Origin: Rickettsiaceae bacterium
GTDB lineage: Bacteria; Pseudomonadota; Alphaproteobacteria; Rickettsiales; Rickettsiaceae
Assembly: GCA_021741085.1 (NCBI GenBank)
Contig: JAIOYM010000063.1
Span: forward strand, 1-6,066
Direction of reading: 5' to 3'
DNA: 6,066 nucleotides
A program made the translations under genes and the position numbers. The notes below the pieces were generated by a model. It was not told the DNA's origin. It did no database searches and worked only from the letters and a program-made list of their open reading frames with translations. Shown one piece after another: positions 1 to 5,997 of this stretch (within the stretch, counting starts at the first letter, position 1; each line of letters starts with the position of its first letter).

Positions 1-160
1 ATTTAAAACCATCCACGCTTACTTTATTGAATTTAGCATCAATGTCTTTTTTACTAATTTTGAAATAACTATTTTCGTTTTTATACAGGTCGGTTTTGGT
101 TGTTATGTAGGTTACTTTAACATTTTTGATTACAATAGGCTTAACTGGAGAATGACTCAT
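1..160 (-). CDS. Unidentified protein, N-terminal fragment (runs off left edge)
   Basis: An open frame starts at an ATG (bases 160-158) and stays open to the window edge, giving 53 codons without a stop. It begins MSHSPVKPIVIKNVKVTYIT and continues with a lysine-rich, beta-strand-like stretch that includes KNENSYFKISKKDID. I do not recognise the family. The pattern of a short polar start, then IVIKNVKVTY, then a YFKI strand loosely recalls the first strands of some viral single-stranded-DNA-binding proteins, but that is only an impression and no function is assigned. That this is a real gene is supported by its collinear position 64 bases after the integrase stop and by a TCTA motif 10 bases before its ATG, the same arrangement as every other gene here. 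The C-terminus lies outside the window. Confidence 0.7.
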   Translation of the reverse strand, partial: MSHSPVKPIVIKNVKVTYITTKTDLYKNENSYFKISKKDIDAKFNKVSVDGFK

Positions 161-174
161 TAAAATACGATAGA
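161..174 (-). promoter_or_regulatory. TCTA-type promoter of the left-edge gene
   Basis: On the minus strand TCTA (171-174) is preceded by an AT-rich run (AAATATTT) and followed by TCGTATTTTA directly before the ATG, a 10-base spacer. It fits the rule shared by all five genes of the window. Promoter function is inferred from this positional conservation and from resemblance to the CroV/Mavirus late-promoter motif. Confidence 0.6.
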
Positions 175-201
175 AAATATTTCGATGGAAAAAACTAAAG
201 T

Positions 202-218
202 ATTTTTCTATGAAAAAT
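202..218 (-). terminator. Small hairpin after the integrase gene, possible 3'-end signal
   Basis: A perfect 7-bp stem (ATTTTTC / GAAAAAT) closes a 3-base loop and begins 7 bases beyond the integrase stop codon. Several large eukaryotic DNA viruses, notably Mimivirus, end and polyadenylate transcripts at intergenic hairpins, so a 3'-end role is plausible. The stem is short and AT-rich, and chance formation in such DNA is quite possible. Confidence 0.35.
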
Positions 219-224
219 GTGCAA

Positions 225-1106
225 TTATACTTTTAGCAACTCATGCCTTAAATAAACCTTTGGCATTCCTTTGATTTTATACACATTCTGCCCTAACGAG
301 TCTTCAATGTTCTCTATTTCGTATGTGTTAGCACTCCAAACTGTTTTATTTTCCTTGTCAAATGTATGTTTCTTCTTATATATTTTAACATTATCACCTA
401 CATTTAATGGTGGGTATCGCCTGTCATGCTTTTTATGTAATAACAAATTAAGTCTGACGTTGAATTTGTTTTTTTCCTTCCTTGCTTCATTCGGTGTATG
501 TTTTGTAGCTGAATGAACCAGCTTGTTATTATAAGTTAATAAAGAAGGAAATAAGAAATCATACCAAGGTTTTTTATAATACTTTACCCTATCATTTATC
601 ATATTTTTCAACGTCCTAATAAACCGCTCAACAACACCAGCATGTGAATTAGTTGTTAAATGTCTTATATCATTATCTTTGAAGTATTTCTGTATGTCTT
701 TTGATAAAAAGCTGCCCTCATTGTCGGTGTAAAATGTTTCTGGTTGTCCACCCATTTTTTGTATCCCTGCTTTAATACAATTTAATACCTCTTCAGGTAG
801 TTTCGTTTTAAAGGGTAATGCAGTAGCATATTTAGTGAATATATCAATCATAACCAAAGCACCTATATATGTTGGGTCTTTCATATCAAAAAATGCCAGG
901 TCCATTTGAAATTCTTCATATGGTTTTTCTGCTACGAAACTATTATATCCTTTTAAGTTTTTCGTAGGCTCTATATTTGTATTTCTCCATGCCTTTATAT
1001 CTTCAAGACTAATGTTCTTATCCTTTTGTCTAGCATCTTTCAAATGCTCTTTAATACTGGTAAAGCCGCCTAAATCATAATACGCATTAGCAATTATCTT
1101 TTCCAT
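225..1106 (-). CDS. Retroviral-type (rve) DDE integrase of Polinton/Maverick class
   Basis: Predicted 293-aa integrase that would join the ends of the element's linear DNA to host DNA. Residues about 1-60 form an N-terminal domain (YYDLGGFTSIKEHL, then SLEDIKAW) like the helical domain of Polinton integrases; the retroviral HHCC zinc-binding pattern is not evident. The RNase H-fold catalytic core covers about 61-210, with the triad D69 (FQMDLAFF), D128 (YTDNEGSF) and E160 (HAGVVERFIRTLK). The second Asp and the Glu are separated by 31 residues, shorter than the retroviral 35. Residues about 230-293 look like an SH3-like DNA-binding domain (NVGDNVKIYKK, ending YLRHELLKV). No chromodomain is visible. 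The gene follows the polymerase by 17 bases, and the ATG at 1106 is supported by TCTA 12 bases upstream. All catalytic residues are present and the frame is intact, so it is probably active. Polinton and mavirus-type virophage integrases are both good matches. Confidence 0.95.
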   Translation of the reverse strand: MEKIIANAYYDLGGFTSIKEHLKDARQKDKNISLEDIKAWRNTNIEPTKNLKGYNSFVAEKPYEEFQMDLAFFDMKDPTYIGALVMIDIFTKYATALPFKTKLPEEVLNCIKAGIQKMGGQPETFYTDNEGSFLSKDIQKYFKDNDIRHLTTNSHAGVVERFIRTLKNMINDRVKYYKKPWYDFLFPSLLTYNNKLVHSATKHTPNEARKEKNKFNVRLNLLLHKKHDRRYPPLNVGDNVKIYKKKHTFDKENKTVWSANTYEIENIEDSLGQNVYKIKGMPKVYLRHELLKV

Positions 1107-1122
1107 ATAAAATAAGATTAGA
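1107..1122 (-). promoter_or_regulatory. TCTA-type promoter of the integrase gene
   Basis: TCTA at 1119-1122 (minus strand) is followed by a 12-base AT-rich spacer, ATCTTATTTTAT, and then the ATG. The motif begins one base past the polymerase stop codon (1126-1124), so nearly the whole 17-base gap between the two genes is promoter motif and leader. An independent integrase transcript is inferred. Confidence 0.6.
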
Positions 1123-1123
1123 T

Positions 1124-4100
1124 TTAAAATTCATATCCAAGTGGAATACTATCAAATCCAAAAGCATTTCTCTTTGAGTCAAATGTTGATTGAACAGTTC
1201 TACTTATATATCTAGTTTCAATGTCCTTAGTAGAAGTATTCCATGTGAATTGGTATCTCTTCTCACTTTCAATAACGGTTTTGTTTAGAACCATGTCTTT
1301 GACAGCTTCAAATGTAAATTTGTTTGAATTAGCCCTATCAAGCGTAATACCTTTTTGTTTAATGACTATTTTTTCTTCATGGGTATCAGGATTATATTCA
1401 ATGTAGGAATAAGATTTTGCGCCTCCAACACAAACTTCTTTGATATAATTATTCCCTTTCATTTCGCTTTCCCATTCTCCTAAGGCATCACCAAATTTTA
1501 CATTAGCTGGTAAGTCATGAGCATCATTACTAGGATACTTATGATTCTTGTTGTTCTTATCATATGCAAAGATGACACTATCAGTATCACAATAAATTAA
1601 TTGGCTAGGGTGTAGCCAGTCAAGCATACTGTAGAGCCTGCATCTTGCATTGGCAGTAGTAAATACGGCTGTGACTTCGCTAATATATTCAGCTTCTATA
1701 TTGTAGTCGTTATCTTCTTCATATCTTAATTCAACACATTCAGAATTGATTATATGCCATGTGTTAGTTTTTATTTGATTATTGGACAATTGCAGTAATA
1801 ACCTGTTCCAGTCAGTTATATATTCATAACTATCTAAAGTGCTGCGTTGGCCAAATTTGCCCCATAGGCTGTTTAAACATATTTTGGCTACTTGTTTCAT
1901 GCCAGGGTTTTTTGCTGTATTTTCACTTTTGATTTCAAAGTTGAAACCCATAGCTGCATGTGATTTATTGATTCTATCACATTCTGCAGGCGTATAATGT
2001 TTGTTATTTTCTATTTTAATTTGTAAGAAGAACTCTACATACTTTTTCATCAGTCCAGTGTATTGCGTATATTCCAAAGCAGAATGAATTTTAATTTGGT
2101 AACCTTTTTGTAATGCAAGTTTCAGTTCGACAGAAGAATATTCCTTGTTTTCCATGTCGTTTAAATGAAACATTAATTTACCATCACTATTATCAGGCAG
2201 GACAGGAACATATAGGTTTTTAGGTGGATAGACATCACACTTGACAACACCAAAGAATTTATCGTTTAAAATGTCTTCTGGTGTTATCTTGACATATTTA
2301 CTATATCCAACTGCATATGGGTCCAAAGCATTTACAGTAGGATATAAACTAACTACATCAAAATAGAACATCTTCTCATCATCATTGCATTTATGATAGC
2401 ATTTGAAACCTTCTGTTCTACCACCAAACAAGGCACCACGAATATTAATATTTTGTTGTCTTGCATCATGTTCTAATTCTCGTTTATTCGGTAAGTTCTT
2501 TTTAGTTTCATTCCATTCGCACTCCCACATCTGAACTAAATTATAACCATTTGATTTAAATAAATTGTTTTGCTCCATTGTTTTATCATATTTGATTTCA
2601 TTTTCAGGATGGCATTTTCTGCAACCATGCCAATAGCAGCCTTGGAACTGATAAATAGTATTTGTAGTTTTATCATAACCATCAACAGTAAAAGGTCTCT
2701 TCAAATTATAATACTGACAAAGTTTCTTGCCAACTTTTCCTTCATGAATGTCACAATTACGACTTTTGACATAAATAGGAATCTCTCTTGAAATGTTCTT
2801 ATTATTCAAATGGCTTAACCATTCACGGCATACGATTGAATCCTGTTTTTGATGACTGTTGCCTACTATTGTCTTTTCAGGCAAAAATTTATTCAAATAA
2901 ATACTCATACATAATGATGCTAATGTTGTATACCTGAATGGATCTGTATCTAATTTATCCTTATACATCTTTCTGAACTTCAATATTGTTTTAGATAATA
3001 ATTCCACATCAGCCCTACAATATGTCACCATTTCTTTTTTGAAATTCCAGTCAGTAATATTCTTTTGAGTTTCATACCAGGGTAAAAACCCTTCTCTGTT
3101 CTTGACAGTTTTGCCATCATCTTCATATGTTATTTTTTCATAACTATCAGGTGTCATATTCTTAACACCAAACATTTCTTCAGCAGGAATATTACCTATA
3201 TAATTTTGATTTTCAGGTCTGTTAAACAAATGTGGAAAATGTCCCTTCAGAGTATCTATATTGTAGGTGGTAGATAAGTCTTTCAAAGGTTGTAAAAAGA
3301 AGTGACAAGAGTCAATGAACCTAATACCATACTTTTTGAATGTCATGTAAGTAATTCTTGAACCCTGCCTAATAAATGAGGATGGGGTTAGACCTTTGAA
3401 TAAACAATATTGTAAAATAAATTTGTTATCATATCCAGCTCCATTGTGCGCTATCACAGTTGAGTTATTGTTTTCTCCATTGAATAACCAATCACAAAAT
3501 TCAGCCTCGCATCTATAACCACTGATACCAAACTTTTTAATTAAACACTTGTCATAGTTATGTGTTTGGTCTTCATCAACTTGTAATATATCTACCTCAA
3601 CATGGTTCGGCTTGTGTATATCAGTATGTGTATCAGTTTCAAAATCATAAATAATATATGTTGGTCTTAGGATTTTATTCATAATGCCAACATGTTTGGC
3701 TCTGTCTTCAATTGTATTTAATTTAGTAGCAATTTCTTCCCTGCTTCCTTTTGTATAGTTCTGTGTCAAATAATGTGATAGCTCTTTTACCATTTTATTT
3801 TTGTTTTTATTATTCGGTTTCTTAACCTTTTCAATACTGCAATCATGCTTTTCAAAAGCTTCTTTACTACAGAATGTGCTTAGACATTGATAGCAAAAGC
3901 AGCGGCAGGCCATGAATGCTTTAATATCTGTAATGCAGTCATAATGTTCTACTTCACTATCATACAATAGGAAGAAATGGCTATTGTTCCTGTTCTCAGA
4001 TTTATACATTAAACAATTCCACAATTTGATATTAGCACCTAATTGTGGAATGTTATTAATGTCAATAACATAAATATTGCAATCAAATACTTTTTCAATT

Positions 4101-5056
4101 ATTGGTATTTGTATAAATGAAACCGCTTGGTTCCAATTTATTTTACACTTCTTGCAGATTTCAGAACCTACTTTAATTCGTGCCTGAGTGTTTCTGTTGT
4201 CTCTAATTGCTCTATTTTCAGGGTTCATGAGACATGCCAAAGCATACCAAAAACAGTTTTTATCATTGTTGACGATTTGCAACACCGATTTCTTATTCAA
4301 TATATCCTCTCTTCTTCTGCTTTGTGTTGCGGCCCCTGCGCCACTAGGAATAATAGCAAAATTAAAATCAAAGACCATTGATGACAACAAAATCATATCA
4401 CCACTTTGGATTATTTTATAAATTCGGTCTAGAAAGTCTTCCAAGAATTTGCTTAAATGTGTTGAGTCATGTTTGCCTGTGTGTGGAATTTTTATCACCT
4501 CGCTATCATGAGCACCATGTAGCAATCTAAACTTACACGAAGCCCATATCATAAACTTTGCATCTTTTGGTATTTGTTTTCTAGCCACAAGAAATGCCTT
4601 AGCAACAAATGCCTCAATATCATAAGCAACTGCTGAACCAATTTGCTTAGATTTCACTTTAACATTTATTACTTTATCTTTAAAAGCTTGTTCTTTACTG
4701 ACCACTTCAAAAGAAATTTTGCCTTTGACTAGTTTCTGTATCTTTGAGGCGGCTACTGTTCTCTGCTGCCTTTTGTGCTCTTTTCTAATAGTTGTTTTCT
4801 CTCTCAGCCTGTGTGATAATGGCTCTACTTCCTTATACTTTTCTATGATCTTCTCAGCCTGCTTAAAACCCTTTTTCTGGTCCTTTGGGTCCTTACTAAT
4901 GAGTTTCATAATCACATTCTCAGCAGTCTGTATTTGGGCTATTTTTCTTGCATTGTATAGCTCAATTATTTTATTTACTTTGACAGGTGCTTCCCCTGTT
5001 GCTTTTCTACCAAGTCGCTTTAAAAAGTCAGAATTTTTAGATATATTTTTATTCAT
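1124..5056 (-). CDS. polB: Protein-primed family B DNA polymerase (DNA_pol_B_2) with long Polinton-type N-terminus
   Basis: Predicted 1310-aa replicative polymerase with proofreading exonuclease; residues are numbered from the ATG at 5056. Residues 1-120 are lysine-rich and probably helical. Residues about 250-375 carry an OTU-like cysteine-peptidase-like pattern (VNNDKNCFWYAL with D265 and C268; NSHFFLLYD with H360). A zinc-finger-like knot follows (C388, C391, H404, C406). The exonuclease has Exo I YDFET (D471, E473), Exo II AHNGAGYD (N538, D543) and Exo III YCRAD (Y679, D683). An insert near 790-816 has VDGYD and YQFQGCYWHGCRKC, common in Polinton polymerases. The polymerase domain has motif A DVVSLYP (D900), motif B KICLNSLWGKFG (K1058), motif C YCDTDS (D1157, D1159) and KSY (K1214). 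The long A-B interval fits the TPR inserts of protein-primed enzymes. All catalytic residues are intact. The frame extends to a TTG at 5098, but TCTA lies inside that extension, 11 bases before ATG 5056, so the ATG is preferred. The N-terminal region may supply the terminal protein; that is inference. Confidence 0.96.
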   Translation of the reverse strand: MNKNISKNSDFLKRLGRKATGEAPVKVNKIIELYNARKIAQIQTAENVIMKLISKDPKDQKKGFKQAEKIIEKYKEVEPLSHRLREKTTIRKEHKRQQRTVAASKIQKLVKGKISFEVVSKEQAFKDKVINVKVKSKQIGSAVAYDIEAFVAKAFLVARKQIPKDAKFMIWASCKFRLLHGAHDSEVIKIPHTGKHDSTHLSKFLEDFLDRIYKIIQSGDMILLSSMVFDFNFAIIPSGAGAATQSRRREDILNKKSVLQIVNNDKNCFWYALACLMNPENRAIRDNRNTQARIKVGSEICKKCKINWNQAVSFIQIPIIEKVFDCNIYVIDINNIPQLGANIKLWNCLMYKSENRNNSHFFLLYDSEVEHYDCITDIKAFMACRCFCYQCLSTFCSKEAFEKHDCSIEKVKKPNNKNKNKMVKELSHYLTQNYTKGSREEIATKLNTIEDRAKHVGIMNKILRPTYIIYDFETDTHTDIHKPNHVEVDILQVDEDQTHNYDKCLIKKFGISGYRCEAEFCDWLFNGENNNSTVIAHNGAGYDNKFILQYCLFKGLTPSSFIRQGSRITYMTFKKYGIRFIDSCHFFLQPLKDLSTTYNIDTLKGHFPHLFNRPENQNYIGNIPAEEMFGVKNMTPDSYEKITYEDDGKTVKNREGFLPWYETQKNITDWNFKKEMVTYCRADVELLSKTILKFRKMYKDKLDTDPFRYTTLASLCMSIYLNKFLPEKTIVGNSHQKQDSIVCREWLSHLNNKNISREIPIYVKSRNCDIHEGKVGKKLCQYYNLKRPFTVDGYDKTTNTIYQFQGCYWHGCRKCHPENEIKYDKTMEQNNLFKSNGYNLVQMWECEWNETKKNLPNKRELEHDARQQNINIRGALFGGRTEGFKCYHKCNDDEKMFYFDVVSLYPTVNALDPYAVGYSKYVKITPEDILNDKFFGVVKCDVYPPKNLYVPVLPDNSDGKLMFHLNDMENKEYSSVELKLALQKGYQIKIHSALEYTQYTGLMKKYVEFFLQIKIENNKHYTPAECDRINKSHAAMGFNFEIKSENTAKNPGMKQVAKICLNSLWGKFGQRSTLDSYEYITDWNRLLLQLSNNQIKTNTWHIINSECVELRYEEDNDYNIEAEYISEVTAVFTTANARCRLYSMLDWLHPSQLIYCDTDSVIFAYDKNNKNHKYPSNDAHDLPANVKFGDALGEWESEMKGNNYIKEVCVGGAKSYSYIEYNPDTHEEKIVIKQKGITLDRANSNKFTFEAVKDMVLNKTVIESEKRYQFTWNTSTKDIETRYISRTVQSTFDSKRNAFGFDSIPLGYEF

Positions 5057-5071
5057 TATAATAGGTTTAGA
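5057..5071 (-). promoter_or_regulatory. polB: TCTA-type promoter of the DNA polymerase gene
   Basis: TCTA at 5068-5071 (minus strand) sits in TTTATTTCTAAACC and is separated from the ATG at 5056 by the 11-base spacer AACCTATTATA. The spacing matches the other four genes, and this decides the start codon: a transcript starting at or after this motif would lack the upstream TTG. Confidence 0.6.
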
Positions 5072-5097
5072 AATAAAATTATTTTTATTAAAATCCA

Positions 5098-5136
5098 ATT
5101 TTATTAAATATATAAATTAACTTTTCTTTAAATCAA
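5098..5136 (-). other. Diverged copy of the zinc-finger-gene upstream sequence
   Basis: Read on the minus strand this stretch begins TTGATTTAAAGA, a 12-mer identical to the one upstream of the zinc-finger gene that starts at 5619. Without gaps, 28 of 37 positions from 5134 down to 5098 match the 37 bases ending at that gene's ATG (by-eye count). The TCTA core is TATA here, and the ATG position is lost, with the in-frame TTG of the polymerase frame nearby. It may be a decayed promoter from an earlier duplication. AT-rich composition raises the chance level, so this is tentative. Confidence 0.4.
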
Positions 5137-5143
5137 AATTTTA

Positions 5144-5177
5144 TTTTTAAAATAAATATATTTTTAAAATAAATATA
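5144..5177. repeat. Two perfect 17-base tandem direct repeats, pure A/T
   Basis: TTTTTAAAATAAATATA occurs twice head to tail (5144-5160 and 5161-5177), and a third partial unit starts TTTTTAA at 5178 before the sequence turns into the palindrome. The stretch is entirely A and T. It may be a DNA-unwinding or regulatory element upstream of the polymerase gene, or a product of slippage; nothing decides between these. Confidence 0.85.
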
Positions 5178-5179
5178 TT

Positions 5180-5218
5180 TTTAATTAATTAAAATTTGAT
5201 CAAATTTAATTAATTAAA
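5180..5218. repeat. 39-base near-perfect AT-rich palindrome centred on TGATCA
   Basis: The arms pair around the centre between 5199 and 5200: eight perfect base pairs (AAATTTGA / TCAAATTT), one unpaired A at 5191, then eleven more perfect pairs built from TTTAATTAATT and its complement. It could form a cruciform or bind a symmetric dimer. It lies between the 17-base repeats and the hairpin array, in the only long intergenic space of the window (about 250 bases up to the polymerase ATG). An origin, a regulatory site or a transcript-end structure are all possible. Confidence 0.8.
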
Positions 5219-5230
5219 TCCCGAGTTGTT

Positions 5231-5343
5231 GTTCAATCAAAATCGTAGATTTTGATTTTAGAACTTGGGACTATGTCCCAAGTTGTTCAACGAAAGGCAA
5301 AGCCTTTTGTTCAAGAACTAAATCCATTCGGATTTAGTTGTTC
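5231..5343. repeat. Array of four different 10-bp hairpins at exact 27-base spacing
   Basis: Four stem-loops start at 5235, 5262, 5289 and 5316, each exactly 27 bases after the last. The arms are AATCAAAATC/GATTTTGATT (loop GTA), AACTTGGGAC/GTCCCAAGTT (loop TAT), AACGAAAGGC/GCCTTTTGTT (loop AAA, one G-T pair) and AACTAAATCC/GGATTTAGTT (loop ATTC). Arm sequences differ, but three of four begin AAC and end GTT. Four-base spacers read GTTC, TTAG, GTTC, CAAG, GTTC, so GTTC alternates with a second type ending AG. The array lies just downstream of the zinc-finger gene that starts at 5619; hairpin 4 and the end of hairpin 3 overlap its last codons and stop. Candidate roles are transcript 3'-end formation, replication or protein binding; none is proven. 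Confidence 0.9.
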
Positions 5344-5619
5344 ATTCTTGAATTTGGCCAATTGACAATGCATTGAGCGTTTATGTTTGTGAATTCCGCT
5401 GCCACAGCATTGTAAAATTTTCCCACATACATTGCATTCATACGGTTTTCTAAAATGTTCATGCCAATATTTGAGCTGATACTTAGGGTCTAAAGGTTGT
5501 GTATTATATGTGCCATCTTCATTGTGTCTCCATTCTGCTTTTGGTCTTCCTCTCTTTTTCTTTTCAGTCTGTGTATCAACAGAATTAATAATAATATTTC
5601 CTTGGTTAGTTTCGGTCAT
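5311..5619 (-). CDS. Small C2HC zinc-finger protein with AT-hook-like motif
   Basis: 102-aa basic protein, probably DNA-binding. Residues 19-27 (EKKKRGRPK) contain the GRP core of an AT-hook, which typically inserts into the minor groove of AT-rich DNA. A block follows with Y38, P42, DPKY (44-47) and KYWHEH (50-55), then a single zinc finger: C62, C65 (ECNVCGK), H79 and H84 or C85. The same block and finger occur in the neighbouring gene (start 5983), so the two are tandem paralogues. Small single-finger proteins of this general form are common in large eukaryotic DNA viruses and related elements, where their role is mostly unknown. The ATG is supported by TCTA 10 bases upstream. The last residues (LNPNGFSS) are encoded by the arms of hairpin 4, suggesting the C-terminus was shaped by the hairpin array. 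A regulatory role is inference. Confidence 0.8.
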   Translation of the reverse strand: MTETNQGNIIINSVDTQTEKKKRGRPKAEWRHNEDGTYNTQPLDPKYQLKYWHEHFRKPYECNVCGKILQCCGSGIHKHKRSMHCQLAKFKNEQLNPNGFSS

Positions 5620-5633
5620 TACTTATATATAGA
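5620..5633 (-). promoter_or_regulatory. TCTA-type promoter of the AT-hook zinc-finger gene
   Basis: TCTA at 5630-5633 (minus strand) is followed by the 10-base spacer TATATAAGTA and the ATG. The wider upstream region (5617-5653) matches that of the paralogous gene at 29 of 37 ungapped positions, including TAAGTAATG across the start codon, so promoter and gene were probably duplicated together. Confidence 0.6.
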
Positions 5634-5659
5634 AATTAATATATCTTTAAATCAAGTTT

Positions 5660-5983
5660 TTAATTTTCAGAATCTGACATTTCTAAAGGTTTTTGTTTTG
5701 AGATTTCATCTTGAAGTTCTAAAACTTTGTTTTCCAATAAGACCACCACTGTCTGGTAACACATTGCAGTTTTTGCTACCATTTGACACTTTTGAGACTT
5801 AATATGTTTGCACATTCTCAGCTTGACCACCATACAGCCGCATCGCGCACAGGGCACTTTTTCATTATGTTCTTGCCAATATTTTTTAAAATATTCTGGG
5901 TCATTGGGTTTTTTGTTGTATTCGCCCGTGTCAGAATTATATCTTTTGGATTTAATCTTAGGAATGATATTTTCATTGTTCAT
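5660..5983 (-). CDS. Small C2HC zinc-finger protein with coiled-coil-like C-terminus
   Basis: 107-aa protein, paralogous to the gene that follows it 40 bases downstream. Residues 14-39 carry the shared block (RYNSDTGEYN, DPEY at 28-31, KYWQEH at 34-39). The single zinc finger has C45, C48 (PCARCGC), H60 and C66 (KHIKSQKC). Unlike its paralogue it has no AT-hook; after the finger, residues about 76-97 (YQTVVVLLENKVLELQDEIS) are rich in V, L and I and resemble a short coiled coil, which would allow dimerisation. It ends in an acidic tail (SDSEN). A dimeric DNA- or RNA-binding regulator is a reasonable guess, but no specific target is visible. The ATG at 5983 is supported by TCTA 10 bases upstream. 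Confidence 0.8.
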   Translation of the reverse strand: MNNENIIPKIKSKRYNSDTGEYNKKPNDPEYFKKYWQEHNEKVPCARCGCMVVKLRMCKHIKSQKCQMVAKTAMCYQTVVVLLENKVLELQDEISKQKPLEMSDSEN

Positions 5984-5997
5984 TACTTAAACTTAGA
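5984..5997 (-). promoter_or_regulatory. TCTA-type promoter of the coiled-coil zinc-finger gene
   Basis: TCTA at 5994-5997 (minus strand) is followed by the 10-base spacer AGTTTAAGTA and the ATG. A second TCTA lies at 6012-6015; at 28 bases from the ATG it is outside the spacing seen elsewhere and is more likely a chance match within the duplicated upstream region. Confidence 0.6.

Noticed and set aside
5057..5098. TTG at 5098 as the polymerase start, adding 14 residues
   Set aside because: It would place the TCTA motif inside the coding region, and TTG starts are rare in eukaryotic systems. The ATG at 5056 has TCTA at the same distance as the other four genes.
4719..5120. Plus-strand open frame of 133 codons opposite the polymerase N-terminus, and other plus-strand frames
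   Set aside because: They are mirror images of well-supported minus-strand genes, are hydrophobic as expected for the complement of lysine-rich coding sequence, lack homology that I recognise, and no plus-strand gene is supported anywhere.
5231..5343. CRISPR array
   Set aside because: The repeating element is a hairpin geometry with changing arm sequence and 4-base spacers; there is no conserved repeat of CRISPR length, no unique spacers of normal length and no cas gene.
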